Assembly (NCBI GenBank): GCA_029378245.1
Contig: JARKIF010000038.1
Location: 1 to 64,000 of the forward strand
Origin: Roridomyces roridus
Taxonomy: Eukaryota; Basidiomycota; Agaricomycetes; Agaricales; Mycenaceae
Reading direction: 5' to 3'
Length of the DNA: 64,000 bases
Below are positions 11,358 through 23,282 of this stretch, one piece after another; the first letter of the stretch is position 1, and the number at the start of each line of letters is the position of its first letter. The position numbers and the translations under genes are program-made. The notes under the pieces were generated by a model. The model was given only the letters and a program-made list of their open reading frames with translations. It was not told the origin of the DNA and ran no database searches.

Positions 11358-11363
11358 TATAAG
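11358..11363 (+). promoter_or_regulatory. Probable TATA box of F-box gene 1
   Basis: TATAAG, 76 nt upstream of the ATG at 11439. A second candidate, TATATAG, is at 11327-11333. Confidence 0.4.
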
Positions 11364-11438
11364 TACACTCATGTTCTGCCATAGTTTGCTGGCTTTTGAT
11401 TTGAAGAAACTGCGTTATCATCTCTTCCCAAAACTTCC

Positions 11439-12580
11439 ATGTCGGAATCCCTCTCACTTCCTCCCGAGCTCTGGCTCTACATACACCGACTTGCGATTCC
11501 CCGGACCCTCTTGAACGCTGCACGCTCCGAGGACCTGGCGTATGTGCCCTCCCGAGATCCATTTGAAAAGATAGACGTGCAGGTGAGTGTATCGCCAATA
11601 ACCTTCTTCATCTCATGTCCTAGGATGCCAAATCTTTTGCAGTCGTGTCTCGCCTATGGAATGGACTCGCTCATGAGCTACTCTACGAAAACATCCCGGT
11701 CCCCGACGACTCCGGGCGATTCGACCGTCTCCGCACTGCACTGGAGCATCCAGCGAACGCAAGGCTCGTTCGCAGCATCCGTCTGACGACATTCCGCGCT
11801 GACCACAACGCCGTCGTCCTCGCCCTGTGCACTCAAGTCGAGGTTATCTGCCACCCTGGCAACAATTCCGGGTCGAACCTCATTCGTCCTTCACGGACGA
11901 TAAGTTCACTTCCGACCTTCCAGTCCTTGAAGCATGTCTTCTGGACCGAGTCCGTCATGACGTCCCCTCCCCTGCGCCTCATACTCGAGGCAGCACCCAA
12001 CGTCGAGCATCTCGTGCTCCAAACCCCACTCCACTTTGAGCTCCGTCAGGAAGACCGGTGGACACTCCCGCCCCTCCCTCGTCTACGGAGGCTCTCGTGT
12101 CTGGTGTTCACCAACCACCCCGTCTTCCGACTGGACCTCCAAAACCTCACCCGCCTCGCTTGCTCGCCTCTTCACTTGCGGCGCCCGGATTTCCCGACAC
12201 TCCCAAGCCTGCAGACGCTCGAGCTGTACGGCTCGTTCCTAGGCATCGACTTTTCCGATCGCCTCGCCAGGTTCCCCGCCCTTCGCGAGCTTTGCTACGA
12301 CGTCTGCAATGACGCTGTCCCGCCTTCGTCCGAAGAGCCGACGCATGAGGCTCTCGAGCAGCTCCGGCTGTATTCCTCTGCGCAGGTCGTGCGCCATTGG
12401 GGCTTTATCGAGGAGCATTTTGCGCTCGTGCTCTTGCCAGATTTTCCCCTCGTCAAGCGGTTGGTGCTTGAAGGGACGTGGGATAGTGTCGTTTTGGATG
12501 AAAGGTTTCGGGGATTCCGAGATGGGTTGAGAAAGCGGGGGAGTCGGGTGGAGTATCCTGAAGGCGTGGTGCGCTCTTGA
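11439..12580 (+). CDS. F-box/LRR-like protein 1
   Basis: Exon 1 is 11439-11582, exon 2 is 11624-12580, with a 41-nt GTGAGT...TAG intron in phase 0; 366 aa. The N-terminus (LPPELWLYIHRLAI) and the start of exon 2 (AVVSRLWNGLAHELLYEN) form a split F-box-like motif, which in this family binds Skp1 in an SCF ubiquitin ligase. The rest is a series of irregular leucine-rich segments (RLVRSIRLTTF, NVEHLVLQTPL, SLQTLELYGSF, ALRELCYDV, LVKRLVLEGTWD) that would present substrate. It is the first of three closely related genes in the same direction and differs most in the exon 1 linker. The target protein is unknown. Confidence 0.85.
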
Positions 12581-12943
12581 GAGGGACTGGCTCAGAGGTG
12601 CGTCTTGGTCTATTTCGGCATTCCGGGCCAAATGCTGAGGACCTTCTAGCCGTCACGCTCCCCGCACCCGGGACGATCATGGACATCTCGCACTGCTGCA
12701 CCCCATGCTTCGGAAGCTTCCAAGTTCCGACTTTTCGAGCGCAGTGGCTCTACGGGGGGAATCTATCACATCCATGCAGATACTTTGGTGTACGCTACAA
12801 ATAACCAGGCTAATACATACTTACGTCCAAAATCTCTCGTTTGGCCTGCTATCGATCCTCGTACTTAGCGTAGACGTTTGCGGCTGGTTTCACAGTCAAC
12901 AACGTTTATTAGAGTTGGGCTCATATTTTCGACAACCCCTGTC
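12581..12943. other. Intergenic upstream of the tRNA gene
   Basis: No gene or repeat recognised. Confidence 0.4.
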
Positions 12944-13042
12944 GCTTTGGTGGGGTAGTGGTAACCTGGGTCGTTGCCATGGCCATGGATGTCAAGATTG
13001 ATGCTTCTCGACCCGCTGGGGGTTCGATTCCCTCCCAAAGCA
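12944..13042 (+). tRNA. tRNA-Gly (anticodon GCC) with a 28-nt intron
   Basis: A good cloverleaf: acceptor GCTTTGG pairs with CCAAAGC, D arm GGGT/ACCT with loop AGTGGTA, anticodon stem GGTCG/CGACC with loop TTGCCA before the intron, T arm GGGGG/CCCTC with loop TTCGATT. The anticodon GCC reads GGC glycine codons. The intron is 12980-13007, directly after position 37 as in eukaryotic tRNA introns. A Pol III stop of five T lies at 13061-13065. The 3' half has been copied in the tandem duplication just downstream. Confidence 0.85.
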
Positions 13043-13578
13043 TTCGTCACTTGCATCCTCTTTTTGGTGGTCCTCGTTTTGTCTTTCTGTGACGGTATCT
13101 GTCGTGTCTCTACCACCTCCGAAAGCCTCAGTTACTGTAACCACCTTTGGAATTGGCCGTCTCTGTGTCTGTAATACTACTTTCTAAATGGTTTCAACTG
13201 CGCCTCGTCCCTGTCCTCGGCAGTGTGTAATCCAAAGCTCGCTGCGCTCGAGCAGAGCTTGAACGTGGCGACACGTCTGCAGAGGGTTCGCAATAGCTCG
13301 CCCGCCGGGAGTTCGATTCCCTCCCTAAGCATTAGTCATTGAGCTCTTCTTTTTTGCTTAGTCTTCATTTTTGTGTTTTCCCTTGGTCGTCTGTTCTTGT
13401 GCTGTTGTTCGCCGCCTCATGGGTTGTCACTCGCTGCAACTGCGCGCAATTACCACTGTTTTCAAATGTCTCTGCTACTTTTTAAATCGACTGCGCCTCG
13501 TCCCCGTCCTCGGCAGCGTGTAATCCAAACCTGACTGCGTTCGAGTCGAGTTTGAACGTGGCGACACGTCTGCGGAGG
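13003..13578 (+). repeat. Tandem duplication of tRNA 3' half plus promoter segment
   Basis: Two units of about 289-293 bp. Each has a tRNA-Gly 3' half (B box at 13021 and 13310), a T run (13061 and 13350), a spacer, and a nearly identical 88-bp block starting ACTGCGCCTCGTCC (13197-13284 and 13490-13578). The second 88-bp block lies just before the TATA box of F-box gene 2. The first copy lacks that TATA. Confidence 0.75.
13290..13330 (+). pseudogene. tRNA-Gly 3' half relic
   Basis: CCGGGAGTTCGATTCCCTCC followed by CTAAGC copies the T arm and 3' acceptor strand of the tRNA at 12944 but has no 5' half. A six-T run follows at 13350-13355. Confidence 0.7.
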
Positions 13579-13584
13579 TATAAG
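13579..13584 (+). promoter_or_regulatory. TATA box of F-box gene 2
   Basis: TATAAG, 139 nt upstream of the ATG, directly after the second copy of the duplicated 88-bp block. Confidence 0.5.
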
Positions 13585-13717
13585 ACGGCGGGAGACACAG
13601 CGTCGGCCACGTCTGATGAAGTCATCCGACAACGATTGGGTGGTTGTGTTTGTCACCAAACCATTTCACTTGTTTCTTCCCGCCATCCCGAAAAAGTTCG
13701 CACTTTGCCCTTCGTCA

Positions 13718-14856
13718 ATGCCGGCGCTACCATCTCTCCCGCCTGAGCTCTGGCTTTATATATATCAGTTGGCGACAGCTGATTTGGTTCCCCGCGGTGG
13801 TGCGACTCCCGCTCAGGCGCTCTCTGATCTGGAGATGAAGCGGTATCTCCAGGTATGCACTTGTCTTTCCGACGGATGTCTCTGATGTTATTCAAGGCGG
13901 CACGATCTCTGGGCCGTGTATGCAGGACGTGGAACCGACTGGCCCACGAGGTGCTCTACGAGAACGTGTGGGTGAATGACGGTTTTGCGTCTCTCGCAGC
14001 CGCCGTTGCGCGGCCCGAAATCGGACGTCTTGTCCGCCGGATCCGACTTTCGACGACGAGATTCGACAGGAACGTTTCCATCTTGACGAAATGCCCGCAA
14101 GTCGAGATGCTCGTCTTGCCGGAATTTCCGCGTTCGGGTCGCCTGTACACGGTTCAGGACATCCAGATTCCCCCTCTTCTGGAATTGCGAGAGTTGTACT
14201 GGGTCCACTCGTACTGGTCTTCCGAACTCCTCCTGAAGGTGCTCCAGTTGGCTCCGAACCTCACCCATGTCTGTCTACTGACGTCCTCGACGATCGGCGC
14301 GGATGCAGACGAATCGCCAAGAGTCCCGACGTTGCAGCACGTAGAAACTCTTTCCATCACCTGCCTCGACTCTCGATTTGTACGAGCCCTGCTGAGGAGC
14401 GACCTACGCTCCCTCGTCGACCTCACCATCGACCCTGGGCACTTTAATTGGTCCAACTTCCCTATCCTCCCGGGCCTGCGCAAATTAACACTCAGCGCGC
14501 ATCCCATGCCTACCGTCGTTCTCTTTCCCGCGATCTTCACGCGCTGTCCCAACGTGCGTGATCTGCGGTACGATGTGCGCAGTCGCGTGCAGCCTCCTGA
14601 GGTTGAAGGAGCCGGAGCGGTAGCGGCGGGACTCGTCTGCATTCGGCTTTCGTTGCCTGTGTCTACGGTCAATGTCTGGAACGTCGAGGACCAATGTCAG
14701 CTTCTCGTCCAGCCTGCGTTTGCCGGGATCGAGCGTGTTGTGCTGGAGGGACGGTGGTCGGACTCGGATGTGAAAGTGAAAGTAGGCCCAAGCTTACAGA
14801 ATCTTCGCAATGCGCTCCTTGCGCGCGGTGGGGAGCTCGTGTATGGTGTGGATTGA
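13718..14856 (+). CDS. F-box/LRR-like protein 2
   Basis: Exon 1 is 13718-13852, exon 2 is 13897-14856, with a 44-nt GTATGC...AAG intron in phase 0 after RYLQ; 364 aa. The F-box-like start (LPSLPPELWLYIYQLA) and exon 2 start (AARSLGRVCRTWNRLAHEV) are followed by LYENVWVNDGFASL and leucine-rich segments (RLVRRIRLSTTRFDRN, LRELYWVHSY, LVDLTIDPGHFNW, VRDLRYDVRS, RVVLEGRW). It is very close in layout to gene 3, with shared phrases along the whole length, and most likely arose by tandem duplication. The predicted role is substrate adaptor of an SCF ligase; target unknown. Confidence 0.88.
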
Positions 14857-16016
14857 TGTTGGGCCAGGCACGTCGGATTACTTGTACGCATCTTCGTGGG
14901 TATTGATGTACGCTCTCTATAGAGGATTATCTTTGCCAAGACTCCAGGTGTAGAGCATCTGGACAAACTGATGGTTTCCGGGAAATTTCAGTCCGTTCAA
15001 GGACCTATTACAGTTTCAAACGGGTGATTTTTCGAGTCCACGGATGGGTTATGAGCGGGTCGAGATCTGGCGAAAATGTCCATGTTTTTTTGCCTCGTTT
15101 GGAGCACATTTGGCTGGCTTTTTCCACCCGTGGACCGGGTACGAATGCATCCGTTCACCGCGCGATTTCAAGATGGCCGAATATTCATTTTGTTCAATGC
15201 GCGGGGTTCACGCGGATGGTGTTCTTTCTTTTTCTTATGAATCAGCTCAAGACTGGGTCAGAGTATGTACACTCCTTATCTGTCAAATCCCAGGCCCTCG
15301 ATCCTCACAATCTAAACCTCGCCAGGCACCAGTGACGCTATTGCAGCGTTCTATGACGGCGCGTGCGCTGACAGATGGCTTCGCTCTCATTAACCATCCA
15401 TTCAGGTTCTCAGTTGCCGAAGTCTCCTGCCATCCGACCGTTTGACGGGACGTCCCGTTGATACTACTACTCCTCGTGGGATGTCGTGACCGGCTACACT
15501 CGGCCTTTGACTCAATTTGACAGTTTGGCTTATCTGGCTTCTGAAAAACGCCGAAGTAATGCATCATGCAGAAGGACGGGGATTGATGAAAAAGCTCCCT
15601 CACTGCTCACCAGTCGCGTGCTTGCACTTCCCACTGCCGAGGACTTCTGCGGGGCCCCGCTAGCCGTCGACAAGGGAACTCAACGTTCCGGCCACGCGGT
15701 GGAATTCCGGCGGAGTGGTACCTTTTAGGTATCTTCCGGTTGCACCGTACATTCCGCTTGGAGACTCCTTCATATAAGATAGCTTCCCGCCTTGCGACAG
15801 ACCGGATCTCGTCGCGATTGGGTTAGATTACCCGGCACGCTGGTTATTTCTAAAAACAGAGGGATTAGCGAAACAGGTTCATGGGAGTCGTTGCACGTCC
15901 CCGGGGATGAGCGCTAAGCTTCCCGTGCAAGGGACACTCCAATACCGTAATCTGCCGGTTCCTTTTAATTGGCAACGCCCGCCCGTTCAACTTCCTTCCC
16001 TTCCTCTCGTTTCATC
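14857..16016. other. Intergenic between F-box genes 2 and 3
   Basis: No gene, RNA or clear repeat seen in 1.16 kb. TATAAG occurs at 15773 but is too far from the next ATG to assign. Confidence 0.4.
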
Positions 16017-17142
16017 ATGACCGCAGTGCTTTCCCAACCACCCGAGTTATGGATGCACATACACCGACTAGCCACGGAGGATATGGAGCCTGGAGGCAGC
16101 AACGACGCCCTCTCCGAGTCCGAGATGAGGCGATATCTTCAGGTGCGTCTGTGTGTCCATGACGTAACTCCGCCCCTAACACACTCACCGCTTCAAGATT
16201 GCGCGTTCCTTGGTCAACGTCTGCAAGTCTTGGAACGATATGGCCCATGAGCTATTGTACGAGAACGTGTGGGTGAACGAGGGCTTTGCGTCTCTCACTG
16301 CTGCACTGCAAGATGCCGCAACGGCGCGCCGTGTTCGACGGATCCGCTTGTCAACTACACGGTTCGACCATAATGCCGCGATTCTCAGGCAGTGTCCACA
16401 CGTCGAGGTTCTCGTCCAACCCGAATTTCCGCGTGCACTCCGGATGTATTCCGACTCGAAAATGCCGCTTCCCCATCTCTCCACGCTACGTGAACTGTAC
16501 TGGATACAATCTAGCTGGTCCTCAGAGCTTCTGCTCATCGTCCTCGACGCTGCTCCAAACCTCACACACCTATGTCTCTCAACATCCTGGACGATAGGCA
16601 GTGATTCAAGCTGGTCGCCAACAATCCCCGCACTGCCTCACCTCACCTCCCTCGAACTCGCACGCCTCAATCCAATATGGGTGCGCGCCGTCCTATCCAT
16701 CGACCTAGGCTCCCTCACGTGCCTCACTATCGACCCCGTCCACCTCCGATGGGCGGAATTCCCCGAGCTTCCTGCGTTACGCCTACTCGCACTCGTAGCG
16801 CCCACAGCCATCTCCTTCTCAGCTATTTTGGACCGCTGTCCGAATATCCATGAGTTGCGGTACGACGTGCGGAGTGGCATCGAGAGGATTCCTGATGAGG
16901 CCGACTCCCTGGTTGCACTCGAGTACGTGCGGCTCAGGCTTCCTACAGCGCAATTCAACGCAAAGCTCGTTGAGGAGCATTTTCAGCTGCTTCTTGAGCC
17001 TGCGTTTAGCTCGATGCGACGGGTGGTGCTGGAGGGTTTGTGGGTTGATGTGGTGAAGGTTCAGTGGGAGGTGTACGAGGGGTATGGACGCCTTTGTGAT
17101 GAGTTGCTTGAGAGGGGTGGGTGGGTGCAAGTTGTTGCGTAG
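16017..17142 (+). CDS. F-box/LRR-like protein 3
   Basis: Exon 1 is 16017-16142, exon 2 is 16198-17142, with a 55-nt GTGCGT...AAG intron in phase 0 after RYLQ; 356 aa. F-box-like halves are QPPELWMHIHRLATED and IARSLVNVCKSWNDMAHELL, then LYENVWVNEGFASL and leucine-rich segments (RVRRIRLSTTRFDHN, LRELYWIQSS, LTHLCLSTSWT, LTCLTIDPVHLRW, IHELRYDVRS, RRVVLEGLW). It is the closest paralog of gene 2 in the window. Nothing suggests damage. Confidence 0.88.
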
Positions 17143-17514
17143 TGATTCATCCGAGTGTGTCTAGGACGGGGATGACAGCTACATACATAACAGGAGTTGG
17201 GAATATTTGCAAAATATTTCAACAAGGGATGGGTCACCGTCTGCGTCGGCAGATTCGATCGCTCTTACGAGGCCTTCACGCTCTGGGTTTGCTCTGCGTC
17301 TGTTGGTGGGTTGAACCTTGGACAGAGACTCTTCCTGCTTCGTTCTTTCACATTGGCGGTGCCGAGCTCAAGTTGCACTCATAAGTACGGGAGCGTCATC
17401 AAAGCGAATCATCATCACTGGTCACCTGGACCGGATCAACTCCGCCATCAACACGCCATTTTTTCCTTGCGTCTAACCCTCATCTCATCCACGACGATTG
17501 TGTTCCAACCTTCG
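17143..17514. other. Intergenic between F-box genes 3 and 4
   Basis: No feature recognised. An in-frame extension of the next gene upstream of its ATG is open but lacks coding character. Confidence 0.4.
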
Positions 17515-19037
17515 ATGAGCGGAGCACACCGACGCGTGCCGACGGAACTTTGGAATGAAATTCTGGACACATTCCCCCTGTACCCGGGCAGCGACGACCT
17601 CAAAAATTTTGCATTGGTGTGCCGCAGCTTCCTGCCCATAGCTCGATCTTTCTTGTTCAGTGACCTACACCTCGCCCCGTTTCTGATTCATTCCGACCGT
17701 GTGCTCCTCCCGCCTTCCAATGTCGTGGACAGTCGCTTGGAGCGCATCGACTTTTGCTGCTCGCCGGAAATCGCGCCTTTGGTCCAATGCTTCACGATTT
17801 TCCCAGATAGAAGGCTCTCGATTAAGGCTCCCGATCCTTCGGAGTGGGCAGAATCGGAGACACCAGATGTCCTGCTGGATGCGTTGTTCGAGCGTCTCGA
17901 TCGCTTCACGGGTCTCCGCAAACTGGTCATTCGTTATATCCAGTTTACCCAGTCCAGGGTCGACATTATTCGCCATCTCCCCAATCTGCGTCAACTTGAC
18001 GTCGTCCGCTGCCCCGCTGTCCCAGAACAGCTTATATCGGTCCCTCCACGCAGTTTGAGCATCACCACGCTCAAGCTGTGGCATAATGACGACACCCTCG
18101 CGGATAACTTCTGGTATGACTATGTGCAGCCAGACCAACTGCGTGTAATCGAAGCCGACTTTCGCCATGGTGGCGCTCTGTCGATCACCCAAATCCCGAT
18201 CTTCCCGCACGTACAGAAACTCTGGGTTTCCATGGGCGAGAACCAGCCGTCATATTACCATGCGATCTTATCCAAATTCCCCGCCGTACGCTCTGTCAGG
18301 GTCGTTTCCCAAGGCCCGGAGACCAACAACATCCGCACATCTGCCATTCTCCCGGCGCTCGAGGAGTATTACGGCGGCATCCAGCCTCTCCCGCTCTTCC
18401 TCGCAGCCGAGTCGCTCCATCGCGTCCAGATCAGCAGCGTTCGTCCAGAGCATCTCATCGATCGGTTTCAGGGAGGCCTTGGGCAGAGAATTACCGCGCT
18501 CAACGTGGATTTGACGACCTTGAGCATCCAGATCTTCAGAGACCTCGTCAAACAGCTTCCTGAGCTGAGAGAGCTTCTGATCCGCCATCGCACCAAATTG
18601 AGGGTCATGTTCACCGAGAAGATCTCCTACAAACGAATTCCACCGGATCTGGTCCTGGACGGACGTGCGCAAGGGTATTATAAAGTTCGCGCAGGGTTCA
18701 AAGTCAGTAGTCCATTTCCACGATTCGTTGATCTCAGTTGAACTTGAGCATTCGACAGCCATCCGAATTCTTCCTTGCATTAGCAAACGTTCCCTTCCTC
18801 CCACCGACCCTCGAACGACTCGTAATACTTTACGACTACCTACCGAGCCTCGGATCGTTCTCGTTTGATATCCCCTGTGGCTACACCGTTCCGGACTTTC
18901 CAAAGATGCGCGACGATCTCGTGGCGCGGTGCCCCGGCCTGAATTACCTGTGGTTGCACGGGATTTATTTCAGATACGCGTGGCGGGATGGCGGGAACGA
19001 GTTCAGTGCGAGAAACTACAGTAGGGCTTTCCCTTGA
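17515..19037 (+). CDS. F-box/LRR-like protein 4, a different subfamily
   Basis: Exon 1 is 17515-18702, exon 2 is 18759-19037, with a 56-nt GTCAGT...CAG intron in phase 0; 488 aa. The F-box is contiguous here (RRVPTELWNEILDTF, then NFALVCRSFLPIARSFLFSD) and not split by an intron. It continues with leucine-rich repeats (LRKLVIRYIQF, LRQLDVVRCPAV, VQKLWVSMGENQ, LRELLIRHRTKL, LERLVILYDYLPSL). It lies 372 bp after gene 3 in the same direction but belongs to another branch: longer, intron near the end, no RYLQ junction. Predicted SCF substrate adaptor. Confidence 0.85.
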
Positions 19038-20413
19038 TTTGAATTCAGCGCTCATGTTGATGATATTCCGGCAGTGGATTCATATGTGCAATTTGCAGAG
19101 CCCTTTTATGACGACCCGCGTTGAAAATCTGACCTGTAACCATCTGGATACTGCGTCGTCGTACTAAAGGCTTGCACTCTCTTCGCGTTGAACTAACTTT
19201 GTTGAGCTGCATTTGATCATGATGTATATGCGGCATCGCACAAAATCGAATCGAATCGTCTCTGTTTACAAGAATGACGGGAGTTTAGAGGCAGCGGAGG
19301 ACTCGGTGAAGGATACTTTGCATCCGGGGCCCGGGCGCGTGATGCCATCTAACATCTTTGTCTTTGTGGGTCCCCGCCGCACGCCATCGGGAGCGGAGGA
19401 ATCAAATTTGGCAGGTACAACCTATATCAATGGTTAGCATCCCTCTGTGTATGTGTATTCGTGTGGGCGGGCTGCGTGGGCGGGTCAACCACTTTGTTTG
19501 CGCCCCATCATCGACGCCTTGTCCCGACTCGGATTGATGCGACATCATGCCTACTACAGTCCCCGCTGCCACCATGCGGCATGTGGTTCAGGGGGGAAAC
19601 TCACCTGATACACCTGCTGTGCTTTTGGACAGGTTTTTGGGAGCACGGCCTACCAGCAGCTGACATCATTCCTTGATCGCGAAAAGCGGGTTGATCAAGA
19701 ACGTCCTGGAATCTCGAGTTGCACAGCGTCGTGCTTCTCAACACCACGAACGGGCACTCTTGAACCTTTTTCCATGTCTTGGCAGCGATCGCCGACGTCA
19801 AAAACAGCAACTCCGATATCTCTACCCAAACATGAAATCTCCTTTTTGAGTGAAACGCCGAATCGCCTTTTACGATTTTTGCCTTTTCCAGTAGTTGTTG
19901 CCCAGGCATCTTCCGGACAGCTGTATGATCTGCTCAGCCATTCTCTCTCGGCCCGTCTAAACCTGGTTCGGAACCAATCCTTTGGTCCGGACATCTTTTC
20001 TGACAGCGCTGAATCGCCTTATCGAGTAAGAGTTTAAAAACAAACCGAGGGTTTCGTCAGCGGCGACTGCAGCGTTTAAAAGGCGGCGAGATGGACGGCA
20101 TTTGACTCCCCAGAGACCGCCCAAGGCGATATCAGACTCACTGTCTTCCTCCGCTCCAACTTTCCACTCATCTCGAACGACTTTCGACGAGTTTCTTGAC
20201 CTTGAACTGTACGTTACCTCTTTCAGATTGGATGTCGATCCTTTGCTGACGTTACCTCCGTCCTTGCTCTATCATTCCCCATTGTCCTTCCATGCCGTGT
20301 CTATGCCGCCCCCACCCCCCCTGCCCTCTACAATCCCATGCATCCCTTCGTGGGTCCACACCTGATTCGCATCTCGGTGCGCGGCGGACGCATGACTCAA
20401 CAGACCCGTGAAC
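19038..20413. other. Intergenic and probable long 5' leader of the forkhead gene
   Basis: No gene recognised. A TTTAAAAGG motif near 20075 could act as promoter core. A GTACGT at about 20210 with CAG at about 20403 may bound a 5' UTR intron of the forkhead gene; this is inference. Confidence 0.35.
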
Positions 20414-21897
20414 ATGGCGCATCATTGGAACACGAGCGGCAATATCAATGTCTACTCTGTACCCACACCCCCAGACGGCGACCTCGAGCCAAGCGATGGA
20501 CATGGACGTCAGATACTGGCCGCACCCGACAACCGTTTTCTAACCGAGGACGCACCGTACATCCCTCCACGCCCCGTTCACCCAGGGCAATTCGCCAACC
20601 CCGGTGCGTTCCATGGCCACGCGGAGCACGTACGTTTTTACTTCTTCGTCTTCAACCCGTTCGTTGTTGGCTTACTTGGTCTACAGCATGGCATCGACCG
20701 CCGCGGACAGCCTGCATATTACAGACCGCACATCGGCGAGCAACTCCAACCATACGACCGCTCCGTCCAGCACCCGTACCAAACAACGTATCCCCCACCG
20801 CTAAGTCGGCACGACATGCCCACCGCCCTTCCTCCCTCCGCGTTCCACTCTTCCTCTACCTCCACCTCCTTCGTCCCATCGACCCACGTCAATGAAGCCG
20901 CCGCCGAGCTCCGGCACACACTCAACCTCGGCCCAAACGACCCCATCAACCTCTCGGTCATCCCCGACACGGGCGAGAAACCCAGCATACCCAACTCGCT
21001 CATGGTCAAGCTCGCGATATTCGGGAGCCCGAACAAACGGTTGACGTTGCAGGAGATTTACACCGAGTTGATTGAGAACTTTAGCTGGTACAGAGCTAAC
21101 CAGCATGAGAATACTTGGAAAGTGCGTCAGCTTTCACGGTTAGACGTACGAATGAGCTCACATTCAAATAGAATTCCATCCGCCACCTGCTATCGCTCAA
21201 ATATCCCTTTGAAAAACTCGCGCGGCCGGTGACGGAGCCCGGCAAGGGCAGTTACTGGATCTTGGACTATAGTCATGGTGCAGATGGAAACAAACGTGAG
21301 CGCAAACGGCGGCCCCAGAGTCGTTCTGGTCGTCGCCGTCGCAACTCGACCAGGCAGCCCCAGTCAGACGACGACGACGACTCGGACGCCTACACGGGAA
21401 GCGAGGACTACTCGCAGTCTGGTACGGCCTCGCCTGAAATGCGGGGTACCGGCAGTAGCAGTGGTGGCGGGAGACCGTCTCCATACCTGCTCGGCCGTGT
21501 GCACTCGATGCCCATGATCGTGGGTCCCGATACCCCGCATCCAGAGCGCTACCTCAATTACGGCGTCGATCCTGCACCGCATGGATATCGCCCTGGGGCC
21601 TCATCCAACTTCTTCAGCCAGTCTGCGCCGGCTCAGCTCTCTGGTTCTGCTCATCACCAGCATCAGCAATATGGTGGTGGAGGAGGATATTCACCCACGT
21701 CGACTTACACGCCTTTTCGCGGGGAGACGCCGGTGGATGTGAAGCCGTCGTTGGAGGAGCTGCAGCCACAGACGCAAGCTGGGTACGAGGGCAGGCAGCT
21801 TCGTCCTCGGCCGTCGCAGAATACGCCGTATGGGGAACGCGCGTTGTCCCCCACCGATCAGGCGTATGCGAAGAGTCGGCGTCATGCCAGGGGATAA
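20414..21897 (+). CDS. Forkhead-type transcription factor
   Basis: Three exons: 20414-20629, 20687-21121, 21172-21897; introns of 57 and 50 nt; 458 aa. The winged-helix forkhead domain spans about residues 185-250. It starts SLMVKLAIFGSPNKRLTL, continues EIYTELIENFSWYR, then across intron 2 WKNSIRHLLSLKYPFEKL, and ends PGKGSYWILDY. A basic tail (KRERKRRPQSRSGRRRR) looks like a nuclear localisation signal. The flanks are Pro/Ser/Gly rich and disordered, as usual for fungal forkhead regulators. The start was chosen as the first ATG (MAHHWNTSGN) before continuous coding sense. Intron 1 is a multiple of three with no in-frame stop, so a retained form would still be open. Target genes are unknown. 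Confidence 0.9.
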
Positions 21898-22720
21898 GTC
21901 CATTCGAGGTGTGAGTGGGCTTTATGTTGACGCGCGGAGAGGTTACTGACGAGACTTGTAGATTCGTCCCGTGCACGTATCTGTCTTCTGTCTTCGTTCC
22001 CTCTCGGCATCCCATTCATCGATATCTCTTCTCTGTCGGTCATAGAACACTCACCATGCATCCCTCTCTTCTTCTTGCATATATGGACATTACCCGCCGA
22101 CTCCGATTTCCTGGCAGTTCCAGTAGCTAGACTTCCTGTTCGTTCGTTTGTTGTAGTCACGGTCCTATGTAATTCACTCACTGTGTAATAAAGCTGTAGG
22201 GCCGGCAAGCGGCAAGGCCTGCTACCGAAAGCGGCTCGAGCCCGTTTTCTCGCAATTTTCTCAAGGACAACAAGTCCCACCAAGACCTTATAGTAATTCT
22301 TGTTCTCAGATTCAGGCTCAGGTAAAGAACGAAAACAACCGCATTAAATTGTGGGTGAGGAAGGGCGGCGTGTAGCATTCGTGTACATCCACGATGTTGC
22401 AATGATCGCCCGTCCGTGCGCCGCTTCGCGCCGCACTCCCTCGCTCCTGCCCACCAAGAAAGCCTTGAGTCAGAAAATGTGAGTTGAAAGCCAAGGAGAG
22501 AGGAGAGGAGGAAAATACAGCATCATTCTCGTCGCTGCCACCCTTTGCAAAACAAATGGTGTTCATTTCTGATTTTCAAGTCAGAGAACATGGGGCACCT
22601 ATCATGTTGGTATGTGAAGTATCTCGGCCGCTGCAAGCACGACCCGAGCTGTCGAATCGTAGGCGTTCTGCGGAGTAACATGTAATGTTGTCGGTGGCCC
22701 CGTCGTCCCGCTGATGTCTG
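21898..22720. other. 3' flank of the forkhead gene and intergenic
   Basis: Apart from a poly(A)-type signal at 22187-22192, no gene or repeat was recognised here. Confidence 0.4.
22187..22192 (+). promoter_or_regulatory. Possible poly(A) signal of the forkhead gene
   Basis: AATAAA about 290 nt after the stop codon. Confidence 0.35.
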
Positions 22721-22728
22721 TGTCAGGC

Positions 22729-23235
22729 TAGTGATGTTCAGGGCCGGGCTTGAGCCCGAAAGCCCGACCAAGCCCGGCCCGGGCTTCATCAAGCCCAGCC
22801 CGGCCCGACGTCGGGCTTGACAGGGCCCAGGGCTCGGGCTTGGATAATTTCAGGCCCGCCAAAGCCCGCCAGGCCCGGGCTTGGCTGTGTATCAGGCAGG
22901 CCGAATCACCGGTGCTCGGCAAGCTCTCCGGCGCCTGGTTATCACTTGCCGAATGTCCTTTGATGCCGAACAGGTGAGTTGACTCACCCATATTGAGAAT
23001 ATTCTCTGATCTGCTCCAAGATCAGACCTCGGCTTCTGCCGGCATGACTCCGCGCACAGGAAGAGTGCATGTTTTGGCTGAGTGAGCCTCTATCTTTCAA
23101 TGCAAGATGAATCAGCCACAGACAAATGCAAGAGATACATTTACACCCACTCTTTAAGCAAGTCTCCTAGTAGAGAAAAAATCTTGTACCAAGCCCAGGC
23201 TCGAGCCCGGGCTTGAGGCTTGGGCCGGGCTTGAT

Positions 23236-23282
<47 letters not shown>

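Noticed and set aside
22200..22290. Possible minus-strand tRNA near GGGCTCGAGCC
   Set aside because: No acceptor or anticodon stem could be formed.
23237..23282. Telomere-like repeat
   Set aside because: CGGGCT is not a known fungal telomere repeat and lies inside a bounded transposon.
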